Assembly: GCA_036569845.1 (NCBI GenBank)
Contig: DATCPY010000049.1
Coordinates: 1-47,768, forward strand
Direction of reading: 5' to 3'
Length of the DNA stretch: 47,768 nucleotides
DNA from: UBA4735 sp036569845
Lineage (GTDB): Bacteria; Chloroflexota; Limnocylindria; P2-11E
The notes under the pieces are model-generated. The model did no database searches. It was not told the origin of the DNA and worked only from the letters and a program-made list of their open reading frames with translations. Made by a program: the position numbers and the translations under genes. This document shows positions 18,324-27,604 of the stretch, in pieces; within the stretch, counting starts at the first letter, position 1, and the number at the start of each line of letters is the position of its first letter.

Positions 18324-19490
18324 CTACGACCGCAGGCGGTTCGCATCTCGACGCATCGAGATCGATTGCAGCAGCCCGAGGGCCATGCAGACCGAGAGCA
18401 GCGAGGAGCCGCCGTGCGAGATGAACGGCAGCGGGATGCCCGTGACCGGCATGAGGCTCATCGCCATGCCGACGTTCACGACGAGCTGGAAGGCGAGCAT
18501 CGAGAAGACGCCCGCGGCGAGGAACGTGCCAAAGGGGTCGCGCGCGCGGAACGCGATGCGGAGCGTGGCGGCGAGCAGCACCGCGTAGAGCGCGAACAGG
18601 ATGACCGCCCCGACGAACCCGAGGTCCTCGGCCAGGCCGGCGAACACGAAGTCCGACTCGGCGATGGGCAGGTACCCGAGCGGCGATTGCGTGCCGGCGG
18701 TGAGGCCCTTGCCGGTCGCCTGGCCCGATCCGATCGCGATGAGCGACTGGATGATGTTCCAGCCGGCGCCCTGCGGATCGGCGTACGGGTCGAGGAACGC
18801 GGTGAGCCGACCCTTCTGATAGGTCTGCAGGAGACCCCAGATGAGCGGGAACGCCGCGAGGCCGGCCGCGACGAGCGCCGCGAGCTGCCACGGCCGCGCG
18901 CCCGCGAGGTACGCCATCCCGAAGAAGATCCCGACGAAGACAAGGCTCGTGCCGAGATCGGGCTGCCGGTAGACGAGAGCGAACGCCGGTCCGAGCAGAA
19001 GCAGCGCGCCGCCGAGGACGATCGGTGAGCCCATCCGGTCATGCCGGTCGGCGAAGTACTTCGCGAGCACGACGATGATCAGGACCTTCGCGAACTCGCT
19101 CACCTGGAACTGCTGCCCCGCGATCGGGATCCAGCGCTGACCGCCGAGCACGGTGCGGCCGATGACGAGCACCAGCGCGAGCAGGCCCAGGGTCAGGAGG
19201 TACAGCAGCGGGGCGAATGTGCCGAACCACGCGTAGTCGAAGTACGCGATCGCGACCATCATGACGATCCCGAGGACGGTGAATATCGCGCCGCGGATGA
19301 TGAACGCCATCGGGTCGCCCGCGGCCACATCCTCATAGGACGTCGAGTAGGTGATGACGAGGCCGTAGGCCATGAGCAGCAGGGTCGCGATGAGCAGGTA
19401 GGGATCGACCAGGTCGAGGCGCCGGAACGTCGGCCGGTCGTGCAGCGGCGACGCAGCGCGCGGGAGCGCGATGCCGGCGGCGCTGCTCAC
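18324..19490 (-). CDS. rodA: Rod-shape peptidoglycan glycosyltransferase RodA (SEDS)
   Basis: The protein has 388 residues from a GTG that overlaps the mrdA stop (GTGA, 19487-19490); the longer open frame would sit inside mrdA. About ten membrane helices are visible. SEDS landmarks are QPDLGTSLVF, the block GYLPIAESDFVFAGLAEDLGF with the probable catalytic Asp, and the C-terminal MPVTGIPLPFISHGGSSLLS. RodA polymerises lipid II into glycan strands with its partner PBP2, encoded immediately upstream. The gene ends 60 bases before the leuS leader promoter. Confidence 0.95.
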   Translation of the reverse strand: MSSAAGIALPRAASPLHDRPTFRRLDLVDPYLLIATLLLMAYGLVITYSTSYEDVAAGDPMAFIIRGAIFTVLGIVMMVAIAYFDYAWFGTFAPLLYLLTLGLLALVLVIGRTVLGGQRWIPIAGQQFQVSEFAKVLIIVVLAKYFADRHDRMGSPIVLGGALLLLGPAFALVYRQPDLGTSLVFVGIFFGMAYLAGARPWQLAALVAAGLAAFPLIWGLLQTYQKGRLTAFLDPYADPQGAGWNIIQSLIAIGSGQATGKGLTAGTQSPLGYLPIAESDFVFAGLAEDLGFVGAVILFALYAVLLAATLRIAFRARDPFGTFLAAGVFSMLAFQLVVNVGMAMSLMPVTGIPLPFISHGGSSLLSVCMALGLLQSISMRRDANRLRS

Positions 19491-21391
19491 GGCGTCGTCT
19501 GGGCCTTGTTCGCGGGATCCTTGCCGAAGTAGGACTCGTAGACCTTTTGGGTCATCGTCACCGCGGGGTTGATGCATGAGTCGCAGACGCTCTTGCTCGA
19601 GTTGAAAGTGAAGATGACCATCGCGATCTCCGCGGTCGGGTCGCTGTTGTCCTGCTTCGGCATGAACGACACGAACCAGTTGTGGAATCCGAGGAGGTTG
19701 CGCCCGGCGCTGTCCTTTCCGGTCGACGAGCCGAACTCCGCCGTGCCGGTCTTGCCGGCGATCGGGAGCTTGAGGCCCGGCATGTAGGCGTGGCCGATGG
19801 TCACGACGGTGCGCGCGGACTCGCGGATGAGCCGCAGATCCTCGGGCTTCATCTCGAGCTTGCGCGCGATCTCGGGCTGCTTCACGTAGGTCGCGTTGCC
19901 TTGGGCGTCATCGACCTCCTTGAGGAGGTGCGGGACGAACACCGTGCCGCCGTTCGCGACCGAGGCGTACGCGTTCACGAGCTGTAGCGGCGTCACTGCG
20001 ACGTAGCCCTGGCCGATCGCCTCGTGATAGGTGTTGCCGATCGTCCACGGCTCGCCGAAGGTCTGCTCCTTCCACGCCGGGTCGGGCATGATGCCGGCCG
20101 CTTCGCCGGGCAGATCGATGCCGGTCGGCTGGCCGAAGCCGAGCATGTGCCCGTACTTCGCGATCGCGTCGGGCCCGACGCCTTGGACGCTGCTCATCGG
20201 CGAGCCACCCGCGAGCGAATAGAAGTAGATGTCGCTCGAGTGGGCGAAGCCGTGCACGAAGTCGAGCGTGCCGTGGGCGCGCCAATCGTAGAAGTTGAAA
20301 CCCGACACGCTGATGACGTTCGAGGTGACATTCACGATCGTGTTCCGGGTCGCGGTGCCGGCGGTGAGCGCCGAAAGCCCCGTGACCATCTTGAACGTCG
20401 AGCCCGGCGGATAGATCTCCCCCACCGCCTTGTTGACGAGCGGGTGGCGGTCGTCGTGGTTGAGCGCGTCGAGCTCCTTCTGGGTGATCCCGCGGATGAA
20501 CATGTTGTTGTCGTACGCCGGCGTCGACACCATCGCCAGGATCTCGCCGTTCTGCGGGTTCATCGCGACCGCGACGCCTTGCGTGAACTTGTCCGCAGCG
20601 ACGCCGGCCTCGAGCTCGGTCGCGAGGATGTGCTGCAGCTTGTCGTCGATCGTCAGCACCAGGTTGCCGCCGGGCTGGGGCGGCGTCTCGGCGAGGGTCT
20701 TGATCTCCCGCTGCGAGGCATCGCGCTCGATCTCGCGCCAGCCGTAGGTCCCGCGGAGGTACTGCTCGTACTCCCACTCGAGCCCGGTGCGGCCGATCTG
20801 GTCGGTGGGCAGATACCCCTGGTCACGCAGCTTCGCGAGCTCGTCCTCGGTGACCGGCCCGGTGTAGCCGATGATCGGCGAGTACAAGGGACCCTCGACG
20901 TATTGACGGATCGACTCCGCGTCGATGCGAACCCCCGGGAACGCTTCCGCGCGCTCAGCAAGGAGCAGCGCGACGTCACGCGAGACCGGCTGCGTCGAGA
21001 TCTTCGCCGGCTCGTACGGGTTGCGCGCGCGCTGATCGGCGACCGCCTTGAGCGCTTCGTTCCCGTCCCGACCCACGAGCTTCGCGATGCCGAGCACGAC
21101 GTCGTTCTCGCGGGCCTTCGGGAGATCGATCGGGACGATGCTCACCGCGAAGCCCGGGATGTTGCGCACGAGGACCTTGCCGTTGCGGTCGAGGATGATG
21201 CCGCGGTCCGCGGTCACCGGCAGGCGGAGCAGCCGGTTGTCCTCCGCGAGGCCGCGGTAGTGCTGGCCCTGCGCGATCTGCAGATCCCAGAGCCGGACGG
21301 TGAGGATCGAGATCATGAACGCGACGACCAAGCCGACCGCGATGAAGCGGTACGGACGGACGAACGCGCGTGGACGCTCCCCGGTCTTCAC
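19487..21391 (-). CDS. mrdA: Penicillin-binding protein 2 (class B transpeptidase)
   Basis: The protein has 634 residues. A single N-terminal membrane anchor (RFIAVGLVVAFMISILTVRL) is followed by the PBP dimerisation/pedestal domain with ADRGIILDRNGKVL (62-75). The transpeptidase domain has the nucleophile motif S331-T-F-K334, the second motif in HSSDIYFYSLA (SSD), and KTG in IAGKTGTAEFGSS. This is the elongasome transpeptidase partner of RodA. The gene lies 2 bases after mreD and overlaps rodA, so mreD-mrdA-rodA form one unit. mreB and mreC are not in the window; the gene upstream of mreD is an AI-2E-type transporter. Confidence 0.96.
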   Translation of the reverse strand: MKTGERPRAFVRPYRFIAVGLVVAFMISILTVRLWDLQIAQGQHYRGLAEDNRLLRLPVTADRGIILDRNGKVLVRNIPGFAVSIVPIDLPKARENDVVLGIAKLVGRDGNEALKAVADQRARNPYEPAKISTQPVSRDVALLLAERAEAFPGVRIDAESIRQYVEGPLYSPIIGYTGPVTEDELAKLRDQGYLPTDQIGRTGLEWEYEQYLRGTYGWREIERDASQREIKTLAETPPQPGGNLVLTIDDKLQHILATELEAGVAADKFTQGVAVAMNPQNGEILAMVSTPAYDNNMFIRGITQKELDALNHDDRHPLVNKAVGEIYPPGSTFKMVTGLSALTAGTATRNTIVNVTSNVISVSGFNFYDWRAHGTLDFVHGFAHSSDIYFYSLAGGSPMSSVQGVGPDAIAKYGHMLGFGQPTGIDLPGEAAGIMPDPAWKEQTFGEPWTIGNTYHEAIGQGYVAVTPLQLVNAYASVANGGTVFVPHLLKEVDDAQGNATYVKQPEIARKLEMKPEDLRLIRESARTVVTIGHAYMPGLKLPIAGKTGTAEFGSSTGKDSAGRNLLGFHNWFVSFMPKQDNSDPTAEIAMVIFTFNSSKSVCDSCINPAVTMTQKVYESYFGKDPANKAQTTP

Positions 21392-21393
21392 CG

Positions 21394-21894
21394 TTAGAAG
21401 GATGCCTGTTTCTCGGTGTGCCGTGAGAGCCAGCGCGCGATCGGATACGTAGCGATCGCGAGCGCGCCGGTGAAGATCGCGCCGCCGCCGATCTGGATCG
21501 CGAGCCCGGTCAGATCGGGGACCGGCGTGCCGGCGACCGCGAGAGCGAGCGTGTAGAGGATCCCGGCGACGAACGCGGCGGCCACGAGGTACGCCGCCCC
21601 CAGCAGCACCGGCACGGGTCGCGGCGCGGGCCGCTCACCGAGGCCGATGGCCGCGACGGGTGGCAGGGACGCGACAGCGAAGGCGCCGAGCGGGCCACCG
21701 GACAGGAGGTCGGCGGCGAGCCCCCCGACGAACGCCCACCACACCGCCTCGCCGGCACCCGCCGCGAGGGACCACGAGCCAGCGACGAGGAAGGGCAGGT
21801 TCGGCCGCGCGCCGCCGACGGAGAGGAACGGGACCACCGCGCTCTGGAGGAGCGCCGCGGCGAGCGGGATCGCTATCGCGAGCGCGACGCGCAC
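21394..21894 (-). CDS. mreD: Rod-shape-determining protein MreD
   Basis: The protein has 166 residues from a GTG with GGGAGGGG just upstream. It is very hydrophobic with five predicted membrane helices. The pattern near residues 25-70 (ARPNLPFLVAGSW, then GEAVWWAFVGGLAADLLSGGPLGAFA) fits the MreD family, in which D-x-x-x-x-x-P-x-G is typical. Identification rests on this weak pattern plus position directly before mrdA-rodA. MreD couples the cytoskeleton to the elongasome. Absence of mreB/mreC next door is unusual for a classical mre cluster, but distributed loci occur. Confidence 0.8.
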   Translation of the reverse strand: MRVALAIAIPLAAALLQSAVVPFLSVGGARPNLPFLVAGSWSLAAGAGEAVWWAFVGGLAADLLSGGPLGAFAVASLPPVAAIGLGERPAPRPVPVLLGAAYLVAAAFVAGILYTLALAVAGTPVPDLTGLAIQIGGGAIFTGALAIATYPIARWLSRHTEKQASF

Positions 21895-21939
21895 TGCCCC
21901 TCCCGATCCACCGGACGCGGTCGCGCTACGACGCGCCTC

Positions 21940-23103
21940 CTACGAGTGCGGCCGCGGATCGAGCGTGCGGACCTGTGGGGCCAGCCCGGCCACGGGCCGC
22001 TCCCCCTCCTCGGCAAGCTCCTCCTCGAGGCGCGGGAACGGATCCTCATCGCGCAGCTTCGCGCTCACGTAGATGAGCACGAGACGGAGCGTCGCCGCGA
22101 CCGGCACGGCGAGCACGACGCCGATGAGCCCGAAGACCGCGCCACCGGTGAGGAGCGAGAAGATCACGAGCGCCGGATGCAGCCGCACGATGCGGCCGAT
22201 CACGAGCGGGATGACGAAGTAATCCTCGGCGTGGCGAAGGACCGTGTACATGATCGCGATCGCGCCGACGTACGCGAGCTGCGACCACGCGAATGGATTC
22301 GGGTTGCCGAGCGCGACGAGACACGCGATCGCTCCGGCGGTGATCGGACCGATGATCGGGATGACCTCGAGGACGCCGGTGACGAGTCCGAGGAGGAGGC
22401 TGAATGGGACGCCGAAGAACGTGAGCCCGATCGTGGTGACCGTCGACATGATCACGACCAGGAGCAGCTGGCCGCGCACGTAGCGGCTGAGCAGCAGGCT
22501 CACCTGCTCCCCCAGCGGCAGCAGCTCGTGGCGGTGCGTCGGCGGCACGAGAGCCTTCAGCCACTTGATGAGCCGCGGCCAGTCGCGGAGGAAGAAGAAC
22601 GTGGCGATGAGGAACACCAGGAACTCGAGCAGGAAGTGCGAGAACCCCACGATGAACGGCACGGCGAGGGTCGCGACGTTGCGGCTGACCTCGATCGGGG
22701 CCGTGGCGATGGGCCCGAACACGATCGGCACCAGATCCTCGGCGCCCATCTGATCGAGCGTCTCCGCAAGGGTATTTTGGGCGTTTGCAATCAAAGTTGG
22801 TAGCGATCGCTGGAACGTCTGAGCCTGCTCGACGGCCAGCGGGGCCAGGAATCGCACCCCACCGGCGATGAGCAGCAGCACGGCGATGAACACGATCGCC
22901 GCGGCCGGGCCGCGATGGTTCGTGAGGCGATTCTCGAACGCGCGCACGACCGGGAGAAGGATGTAGCCGAGGATCGCGGCCCAGAGGAATGGCCGCACGA
23001 TGTCACCGGCGCGATAGATGAGGAAGATCGCGGCCACGACGAGCACCGCGACGGTGACGCGTTTCAGCGTGGGGCTCCAGCGCGGCGGGTGGAGTGCGAT
23101 CAT
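21940..23103 (-). CDS. AI-2E (YdiK/TqsA) family transporter
   Basis: The protein has 387 residues with about seven or eight membrane helices. The central block PLLLGLVTGVLEVIPIIGPITAG has the family signature E-x-I-P-x-x-G-P, and GGAVFGLIGVVLAVPVAATLR is the typical C-terminal helix pair. The long soluble loop after the third helix is also usual. Members export autoinducer-2 or carry small ions; the substrate here is unknown. The start codon overlaps the plsY stop (23100-23103). The charged tail ends LAPQVRTLDPRPHS. Position inside a cell-envelope array is the only context clue. Confidence 0.88.
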   Translation of the reverse strand: MIALHPPRWSPTLKRVTVAVLVVAAIFLIYRAGDIVRPFLWAAILGYILLPVVRAFENRLTNHRGPAAAIVFIAVLLLIAGGVRFLAPLAVEQAQTFQRSLPTLIANAQNTLAETLDQMGAEDLVPIVFGPIATAPIEVSRNVATLAVPFIVGFSHFLLEFLVFLIATFFFLRDWPRLIKWLKALVPPTHRHELLPLGEQVSLLLSRYVRGQLLLVVIMSTVTTIGLTFFGVPFSLLLGLVTGVLEVIPIIGPITAGAIACLVALGNPNPFAWSQLAYVGAIAIMYTVLRHAEDYFVIPLVIGRIVRLHPALVIFSLLTGGAVFGLIGVVLAVPVAATLRLVLIYVSAKLRDEDPFPRLEEELAEEGERPVAGLAPQVRTLDPRPHS

Positions 23104-23705
23104 CCGCGTCGATTATCCCGCAGGGAATCGCGAAGGGTGGGCATTTCGCCCCGACGCCATGCCGCGAGGTCGTTGCGATGCGCGACGAACGTGAGGATCG
23201 CGGCGCCGATCCCGAACAGCTGGTGGTCCTGGAGCCCGACCGTGACCAGGCCGAGCGCTGTGATCGCGGTGACTGTGCTCAGTACCGCACGGCGGATGAC
23301 GAGGAGACCGAGACCCCAGGTGACGAGTCCGAGCACCGCGAGCGCGGGGGCGATACCGATGTAGCCACCGAGCGTCGTCGCCGCTCCTTTCCCACCCCGG
23401 AAGCCGGCGAACACCGGGGCGATCTGACCTACGACGGCCGCGAGCGCGCAGGCGTCGCCGAGCAGCGATCCGCCGATGATCAGACCCGCGAGGCCGCAGA
23501 TCGCGCCCTTCAACAGGTCGGCGACGAGGACCGCGACGCCGGCTGCCGGGCCGACGGTGAGGGCCACGTTGGTCGAGCCCGCGTTGCGCGTCCCGACCGT
23601 CCGGGGATCCGGTCGGCCGGCCAATCGGGCGGCGATCAACGCACTCGGAACGCTCCCAACGAGGTAGCTTCCAATTGCAGCCAGCGCAGGGAGAATGACC
23701 TCCAA
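23100..23705 (-). CDS. plsY: Glycerol-3-phosphate acyltransferase PlsY
   Basis: The protein has 201 residues and five predicted membrane helices. The three PlsY motifs are present: SYLVGSVPSALIAARL near the start, GTRNAGSTNVAL around 38-49, and APVFAGFRGGKGAATTLG near 95-112. It transfers the acyl group from acyl-phosphate to glycerol-3-phosphate, the first step of phospholipid synthesis. The start appears to be a TTG at 23703-23705 with AAGGG close upstream. The gene is divergent from parA with about 105-126 bases between them, and overlaps the AI-2E transporter gene by four bases. Confidence 0.95.
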   Translation of the reverse strand: MEVILPALAAIGSYLVGSVPSALIAARLAGRPDPRTVGTRNAGSTNVALTVGPAAGVAVLVADLLKGAICGLAGLIIGGSLLGDACALAAVVGQIAPVFAGFRGGKGAATTLGGYIGIAPALAVLGLVTWGLGLLVIRRAVLSTVTAITALGLVTVGLQDHQLFGIGAAILTFVAHRNDLAAWRRGEMPTLRDSLRDNRRG

Positions 23706-23752
23706 TGCCCTTACGCAGTCACTGTCAGAATCGGTCGCAAGCCCATTTCAGG

Positions 23753-23821
23753 TACAATAGGCGTCTCCAGTGGGGCACAAAAGGACATCCTCCCGCCGCC
23801 CCGGCACCCAATGTTTCACGT
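23753..23821 (+). promoter_or_regulatory. parA promoter element and parS-like half-site
   Basis: TACAAT at 23753-23758 is a good -10 hexamer in the plsY-parA divergent region; no convincing -35 is seen. At 23812-23821 lies TGTTTCACGT. It matches the first ten bases of the bacterial parS palindrome (TGTTTCACGTGAAACA); the other arm is not kept, about 11 of 16 matches overall. It sits just before the parA start chosen here. It may be a decayed or single-arm ParB site or chance. Confidence 0.35.
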
Positions 23822-23831
23822 TTGTCGCGCC

Positions 23832-24623
23832 GTGAACGTGCTTGCTATTAGCAACCAGAAGGGCGGAGTGGGGAAGACGACGACTGCCATCAGTCTGGCC
23901 GCCGCCTTGGTCGAAAGGGGCTCCCGAGTGCTCCTGATCGACCTCGATCCGCAAGGCAATGCGACCAGCGGATTGGGCATTGGCAAGGACCAGCCGCACT
24001 CCGTGTATGGCGTCCTGGTGCGGGACGAACCGCTCGGGGAAGCCGTCCAGCCGACCCTCGTCGCGGGCCTCGACCTGCTCCCGTCGTCGCCGGAAATGGC
24101 TGGGGCGGAGGTCGAGCTGGTGCCACTTCTGGCGCGCGAGTTCCGCCTGCGCGACGCCCTCCGGCGTGAGAAGGGATACGACACGGTGCTCATCGATTGC
24201 CCACCGTCGCTCGGCCTGCTGACGGTCAATGCGCTCGTCGCTGCCGACGCGGTGCTCGTGCCGGTGCAGTGCGAGTACTACGCCCTCGAAGGGCTGGCGC
24301 AGCTCCTGGCGACCATCGACGCCGTGCGGGTCCGGTTGAACGCGAAGCTCGAGGTCCTGGCGATCGTCCTGACGATGGAGGACCGCCGGAACCGGCTATC
24401 GATGCAGGTGACCGAGGAGGTCATCCGGCACTTCCCGGAGCTCGTCGCTCGCGTGCGCATCCCGCGGACGGTCCGCCTCGCCGAAGCCCCGAGCCACGGG
24501 CAGCCGATCAACATCTACGACCCGGGCTCACGCGCTGCGCAGGCGTACGGTGACCTGGCGCAGGAGATCTCGATGCGCCTGGCGTCGCGGGTCCCGATCG
24601 CGCTCGGCGGGGTGGGGGCGTAG
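23832..24623 (+). CDS. parA: Chromosome-partitioning ATPase ParA/Soj
   Basis: The protein has 263 residues from the GTG at 23832, giving MNVLAISNQKGGVGKTTTAI, the canonical ParA start with the deviant Walker A box KGGVGKTTT. An ATG at 23811 would add seven residues, and a much longer open frame running through the plsY region is rejected. Walker A-prime/B regions are LLIDLDPQGNATSGLG and YDTVLIDCPPSLGLLTVNAL. The C-terminal LAEAPSHGQPINIYDPGSRAAQAY is typical. ParA forms ATP-dependent gradients on the nucleoid that move ParB-bound origins. parB follows with a one-base overlap, then gyrB, so segregation and supercoiling genes share an operon. Confidence 0.96.
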   Translation: MNVLAISNQKGGVGKTTTAISLAAALVERGSRVLLIDLDPQGNATSGLGIGKDQPHSVYGVLVRDEPLGEAVQPTLVAGLDLLPSSPEMAGAEVELVPLLAREFRLRDALRREKGYDTVLIDCPPSLGLLTVNALVAADAVLVPVQCEYYALEGLAQLLATIDAVRVRLNAKLEVLAIVLTMEDRRNRLSMQVTEEVIRHFPELVARVRIPRTVRLAEAPSHGQPINIYDPGSRAAQAYGDLAQEISMRLASRVPIALGGVGA

Positions 24624-25483
24624 TGGCCCGCACCGGTCTCGGCCGCGGGCTCGACGTGCTCCTGGGGAGCGCTCCAGCGGCAACTGCGATCACCCTCGCG
24701 CCCGGCGCGCTCGAGATCCCGCTCGAGAAGATCCAGCCGAATCGGCAGCAGCCCCGGCAGCATTTCGACCAGGAGTCGATCCGCGAGCTCGCCGCCTCGA
24801 TCACCGCCCACGGGGTCTTGCAACCAATTGTGGTCTCACGAACCCCCGACGGCTTCGAGCTCATCGCCGGTCACCGCCGGGTCCTCGCCTCACGGGTCGC
24901 GGGCAAGACCTCGATCCCAGCGGTCGTGCGCGAGGACGTGCGCGACCGGCTGGAGCTTGCGCTCGTGGAGAACCTGCAGCGCGCCGACCTGAACGCGATC
25001 GAAACGGCCCGCGCCTACAAGCTTCTGATGGAGACGTACGACCTCACCCAGGAGCAGCTCGCGGAGCGGCTCGGCAAGTCGCGATCCGCGATCGCGAATA
25101 CATTGCGCGCGCTCCAAGCGCCGCAGGTCCTCCAGGACGCGGTGCAGGACGGCAAGATCAGCGAGGGCCACCTCCGCGCGCTCCTACCGCTACCACTTTC
25201 GGAAGCGGTGCGGGCGCTTGGGGAGATCCTCGCGAAGGGGATGTCGGTTCGCGAAGCCGAGGCCCTCGCGCGCAAAATGGTCCATCCAACGCACCCGCGG
25301 CGTGCCCGGGTCCGGGGCAACGATCCGGATCTTGCGGGCGTCACGGCCGAGCTGCGCGGCGCGTTGGGCACGAAAGTCGAGATCACCAGGGGCCGCAAGG
25401 GCGGCCGCATCGCGATCCAGTTCTATTCCGACGAGGACTTCGAGCGGCTGTACGAGCTGCTGGTCCGCGCCGGTCGCGCGTAG
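24623..25483 (+). CDS. parB: Chromosome-partitioning protein ParB/Spo0J
   Basis: The protein has 286 residues from a GTG overlapping the parA stop by one base. After a short N-terminal segment (ARTGLGRGLDVLLGS) the ParB/Srx CTPase domain has IPLEKIQPNRQQPRQHFD, then FELIAGHRRVLAS with the GHRR catalytic/CTP box, and ENLQRADLNAIETARAY. The DNA-binding helix-turn-helix is LTQEQLAERLGKSRSAIANTLRAL. The C-terminal dimerisation region ends in a predicted beta strand/helix. It binds parS, slides as a CTP clamp and stimulates ParA. No full parS palindrome was found in the neighbourhood, only a half-site before parA. Confidence 0.96.
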   Translation: MARTGLGRGLDVLLGSAPAATAITLAPGALEIPLEKIQPNRQQPRQHFDQESIRELAASITAHGVLQPIVVSRTPDGFELIAGHRRVLASRVAGKTSIPAVVREDVRDRLELALVENLQRADLNAIETARAYKLLMETYDLTQEQLAERLGKSRSAIANTLRALQAPQVLQDAVQDGKISEGHLRALLPLPLSEAVRALGEILAKGMSVREAEALARKMVHPTHPRRARVRGNDPDLAGVTAELRGALGTKVEITRGRKGGRIAIQFYSDEDFERLYELLVRAGRA

Positions 25484-25492
25484 GGAGTGACG

Positions 25493-27604
25493 ATGGCGGT
25501 CAAGTCGGTGAAGACAGCGAACGGCAAGGCCACGGTCGGGAACGGCTCGGGGTCGTACAGCGCCGCCGATATCCAGGTCCTCGAGGGCCTCGAGGCGGTA
25601 CGGCGCCGGCCGGGCATGTACATCGGCACGACCGACCTGCGCGGCCTGCATCACCTCGTGCGTGAGGTCCTCGACAACTCGATCGACGAGGCGATGAACG
25701 GGACCTGCGATCGCATCGACATCACGATCCACGCGAACAACGAGATCACCGTCGCCGACAACGGCCGCGGCATCCCGACCGACATCCAGAAGCAGACCGG
25801 GAAATCGGCACTCGAGGTCGTGCACACGATCCTCCACGCCGGCGGCAAGTTCGGCGGTGCCGGCTACAAGGTCTCGGGCGGCCTGCACGGCGTGGGCGTG
25901 TCCGTCGTGAACGCGCTCTCGACGCATCTGCGCGTCGAGGTCCATCGCGACGGAAAGGTCCACGAGCAGGACTACGCGCGCGGCAAGCCGGTCTCGAAGG
26001 TGAAGCAGATCGCGAAGGGGCTGCACCAGCCACCGCAGGTCGAGTGGAAGCCGCGGGAGAAGCTGACCGGCACGATCACGACGTTCGCGCCCGACCCCGA
26101 AGTGTTCCCGGTCATCCAGTGGGACCGCTCGATCATCGTGCAGTGGCTGCGCGAGACGGCCTACCTCAACAAGGGCCTCTTCCTCTTCATCCTGGACGAG
26201 CACGACGACACGACCGAGGCTTTCTACTTCGACGGAGGCGTCGTGTCGTTCGTGCGGCACCTCGACAAGTCGCACCAGAGCCTGCACAAGCCGGTCTACG
26301 TCGAGCGCTCGTTCGAGAACGACACGGTCGTCGAGGTGGCGTTCGAGTACAACGACACCTTCGCGGAGAAGGTCTACACGTTCGCCAACAACATCAACAC
26401 CATGGACGGCGGCGCCCATCTCACCGGCTTTCGCACCGCACTCACCCGCACGCTGAACGCGTACGCGCGGAAGAGCGGCGCGCTCAAGGAGGCCGACCCG
26501 AACCTCACCGCAGAGGATGTCCGCGAGGGCCTCACGGCGGTCATCAGCGTGAAGATCAAGGAGCCCCAGTTCGAGGGCCAGACCAAGACGCGCCTCGGCA
26601 ACGCCGAGGTCGCCGGCCAGGTCGCGTCAGCGATCAACGACAAGCTCGGCCAGTACCTCGAGGAGAATCCCCAGGACGGCCGCCGGATCGTCGAGAAGTG
26701 CCTCACCGCGTTCCGCGCGCGCGAGGCGGCCCGCAAGGCCCGTGACCTCGTGCTCCGCAAGGGCGCGCTCGACGGGTTCTCGCTCCCGGGCAAGCTCGCC
26801 GACTGCCAGGAGCGCGATCCCGAGAAGGCCGAGCTCATCCTCGTGGAAGGCAACTCGGCCGGCGGTTCGGCCAAGGGCGGCCGCGATCGCCGCTTCCAGG
26901 CGATCCTCCCGTTGCGCGGCAAGATCCTGAACGTCGAGAAGGCCCGCGCCGACAAGATGCTCGGCAACGAGGAGATCAAGGCGATCATCACCGCGCTCGG
27001 CACGGGGATCGGCGACTACTTCGACGCGTCGAAGCTCCGCTACGGCAAGACCATCCTGCTCGCCGACGCGGACGTCGATGGCTCGCACATCCGCACGCTG
27101 CTCCTGACCCTTCTGTACCGGCACTTCAAGCCGCTCATCGAGCAGGGCCGCATCTTCATCGGCCAGCCGCCGCTCTACCGGCTGCAGCTCGGCAAGGAGA
27201 TCCGGTGGGTCTACTCGGACAAGGAGCGCGACGCGGCGATCAAGGAGCTGAAGGCTCTCGCCAAGACGAAGTCGGCGGAGCGAAAGACGAAAGCTGCCGC
27301 CAAGAAGGCGAAGGGCGAGGCCGCCGACGCGGTCGAGGTCGAGTCGACCTCTACCGACGAGGGCACCGACGACGGCAAAGGCGGACGCGAGCCCGCGATC
27401 GCCCGGTACAAGGGTCTCGGCGAGATGAACGCCGAGCAGCTGTGGGACACGACGCTCAACCCGGCCACGCGAACGCTCCGAAAGGTCAACCTGGCGGACG
27501 CCGAGCGAGCCGACTTCGTGTTCGACGAGCTCATGGGCACCGAGGTCGAGGGCCGCAAGAAATGGATCATGGCCAACGCGAAGTCCGCGGAGCTCGACCT
27601 GTAG
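25493..27604 (+). CDS. gyrB: DNA gyrase subunit B
   Basis: The protein has 703 residues. The ATG at 25493 follows AGGGAG with 5-base spacing; a GTG two codons earlier overlaps that site. The GHKL ATPase domain has VRRRPGMYIG, EVLDNSIDEAMNG and GGLHGVGVSVVNALS. The transducer domain follows. The TOPRIM domain has LVEGNSAGGSAKGGRDRRFQ and DADVDGSHIRTLLLTLLYRH. Between the TOPRIM core and the terminal RYKGLGEMNAEQLWDTT block lies a low-complexity insert of about 45 residues, first Lys/Ala-rich and then acidic Ser/Thr/Asp-rich. It supercoils DNA with GyrA. The stop overlaps the thioesterase start. Confidence 0.97.
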   Translation: MAVKSVKTANGKATVGNGSGSYSAADIQVLEGLEAVRRRPGMYIGTTDLRGLHHLVREVLDNSIDEAMNGTCDRIDITIHANNEITVADNGRGIPTDIQKQTGKSALEVVHTILHAGGKFGGAGYKVSGGLHGVGVSVVNALSTHLRVEVHRDGKVHEQDYARGKPVSKVKQIAKGLHQPPQVEWKPREKLTGTITTFAPDPEVFPVIQWDRSIIVQWLRETAYLNKGLFLFILDEHDDTTEAFYFDGGVVSFVRHLDKSHQSLHKPVYVERSFENDTVVEVAFEYNDTFAEKVYTFANNINTMDGGAHLTGFRTALTRTLNAYARKSGALKEADPNLTAEDVREGLTAVISVKIKEPQFEGQTKTRLGNAEVAGQVASAINDKLGQYLEENPQDGRRIVEKCLTAFRAREAARKARDLVLRKGALDGFSLPGKLADCQERDPEKAELILVEGNSAGGSAKGGRDRRFQAILPLRGKILNVEKARADKMLGNEEIKAIITALGTGIGDYFDASKLRYGKTILLADADVDGSHIRTLLLTLLYRHFKPLIEQGRIFIGQPPLYRLQLGKEIRWVYSDKERDAAIKELKALAKTKSAERKTKAAAKKAKGEAADAVEVESTSTDEGTDDGKGGREPAIARYKGLGEMNAEQLWDTTLNPATRTLRKVNLADAERADFVFDELMGTEVEGRKKWIMANAKSAELDL

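Noticed and set aside
20024..21397. 457-codon open frame on plus, antisense to mrdA
   Set aside because: Antisense shadow of a clear PBP2 gene; composition typical of reverse-complement frames.
23094..23831. Long N-terminal extension of the ParA frame
   Set aside because: It runs antisense through plsY; ParA homology starts exactly at the GTG at 23832.
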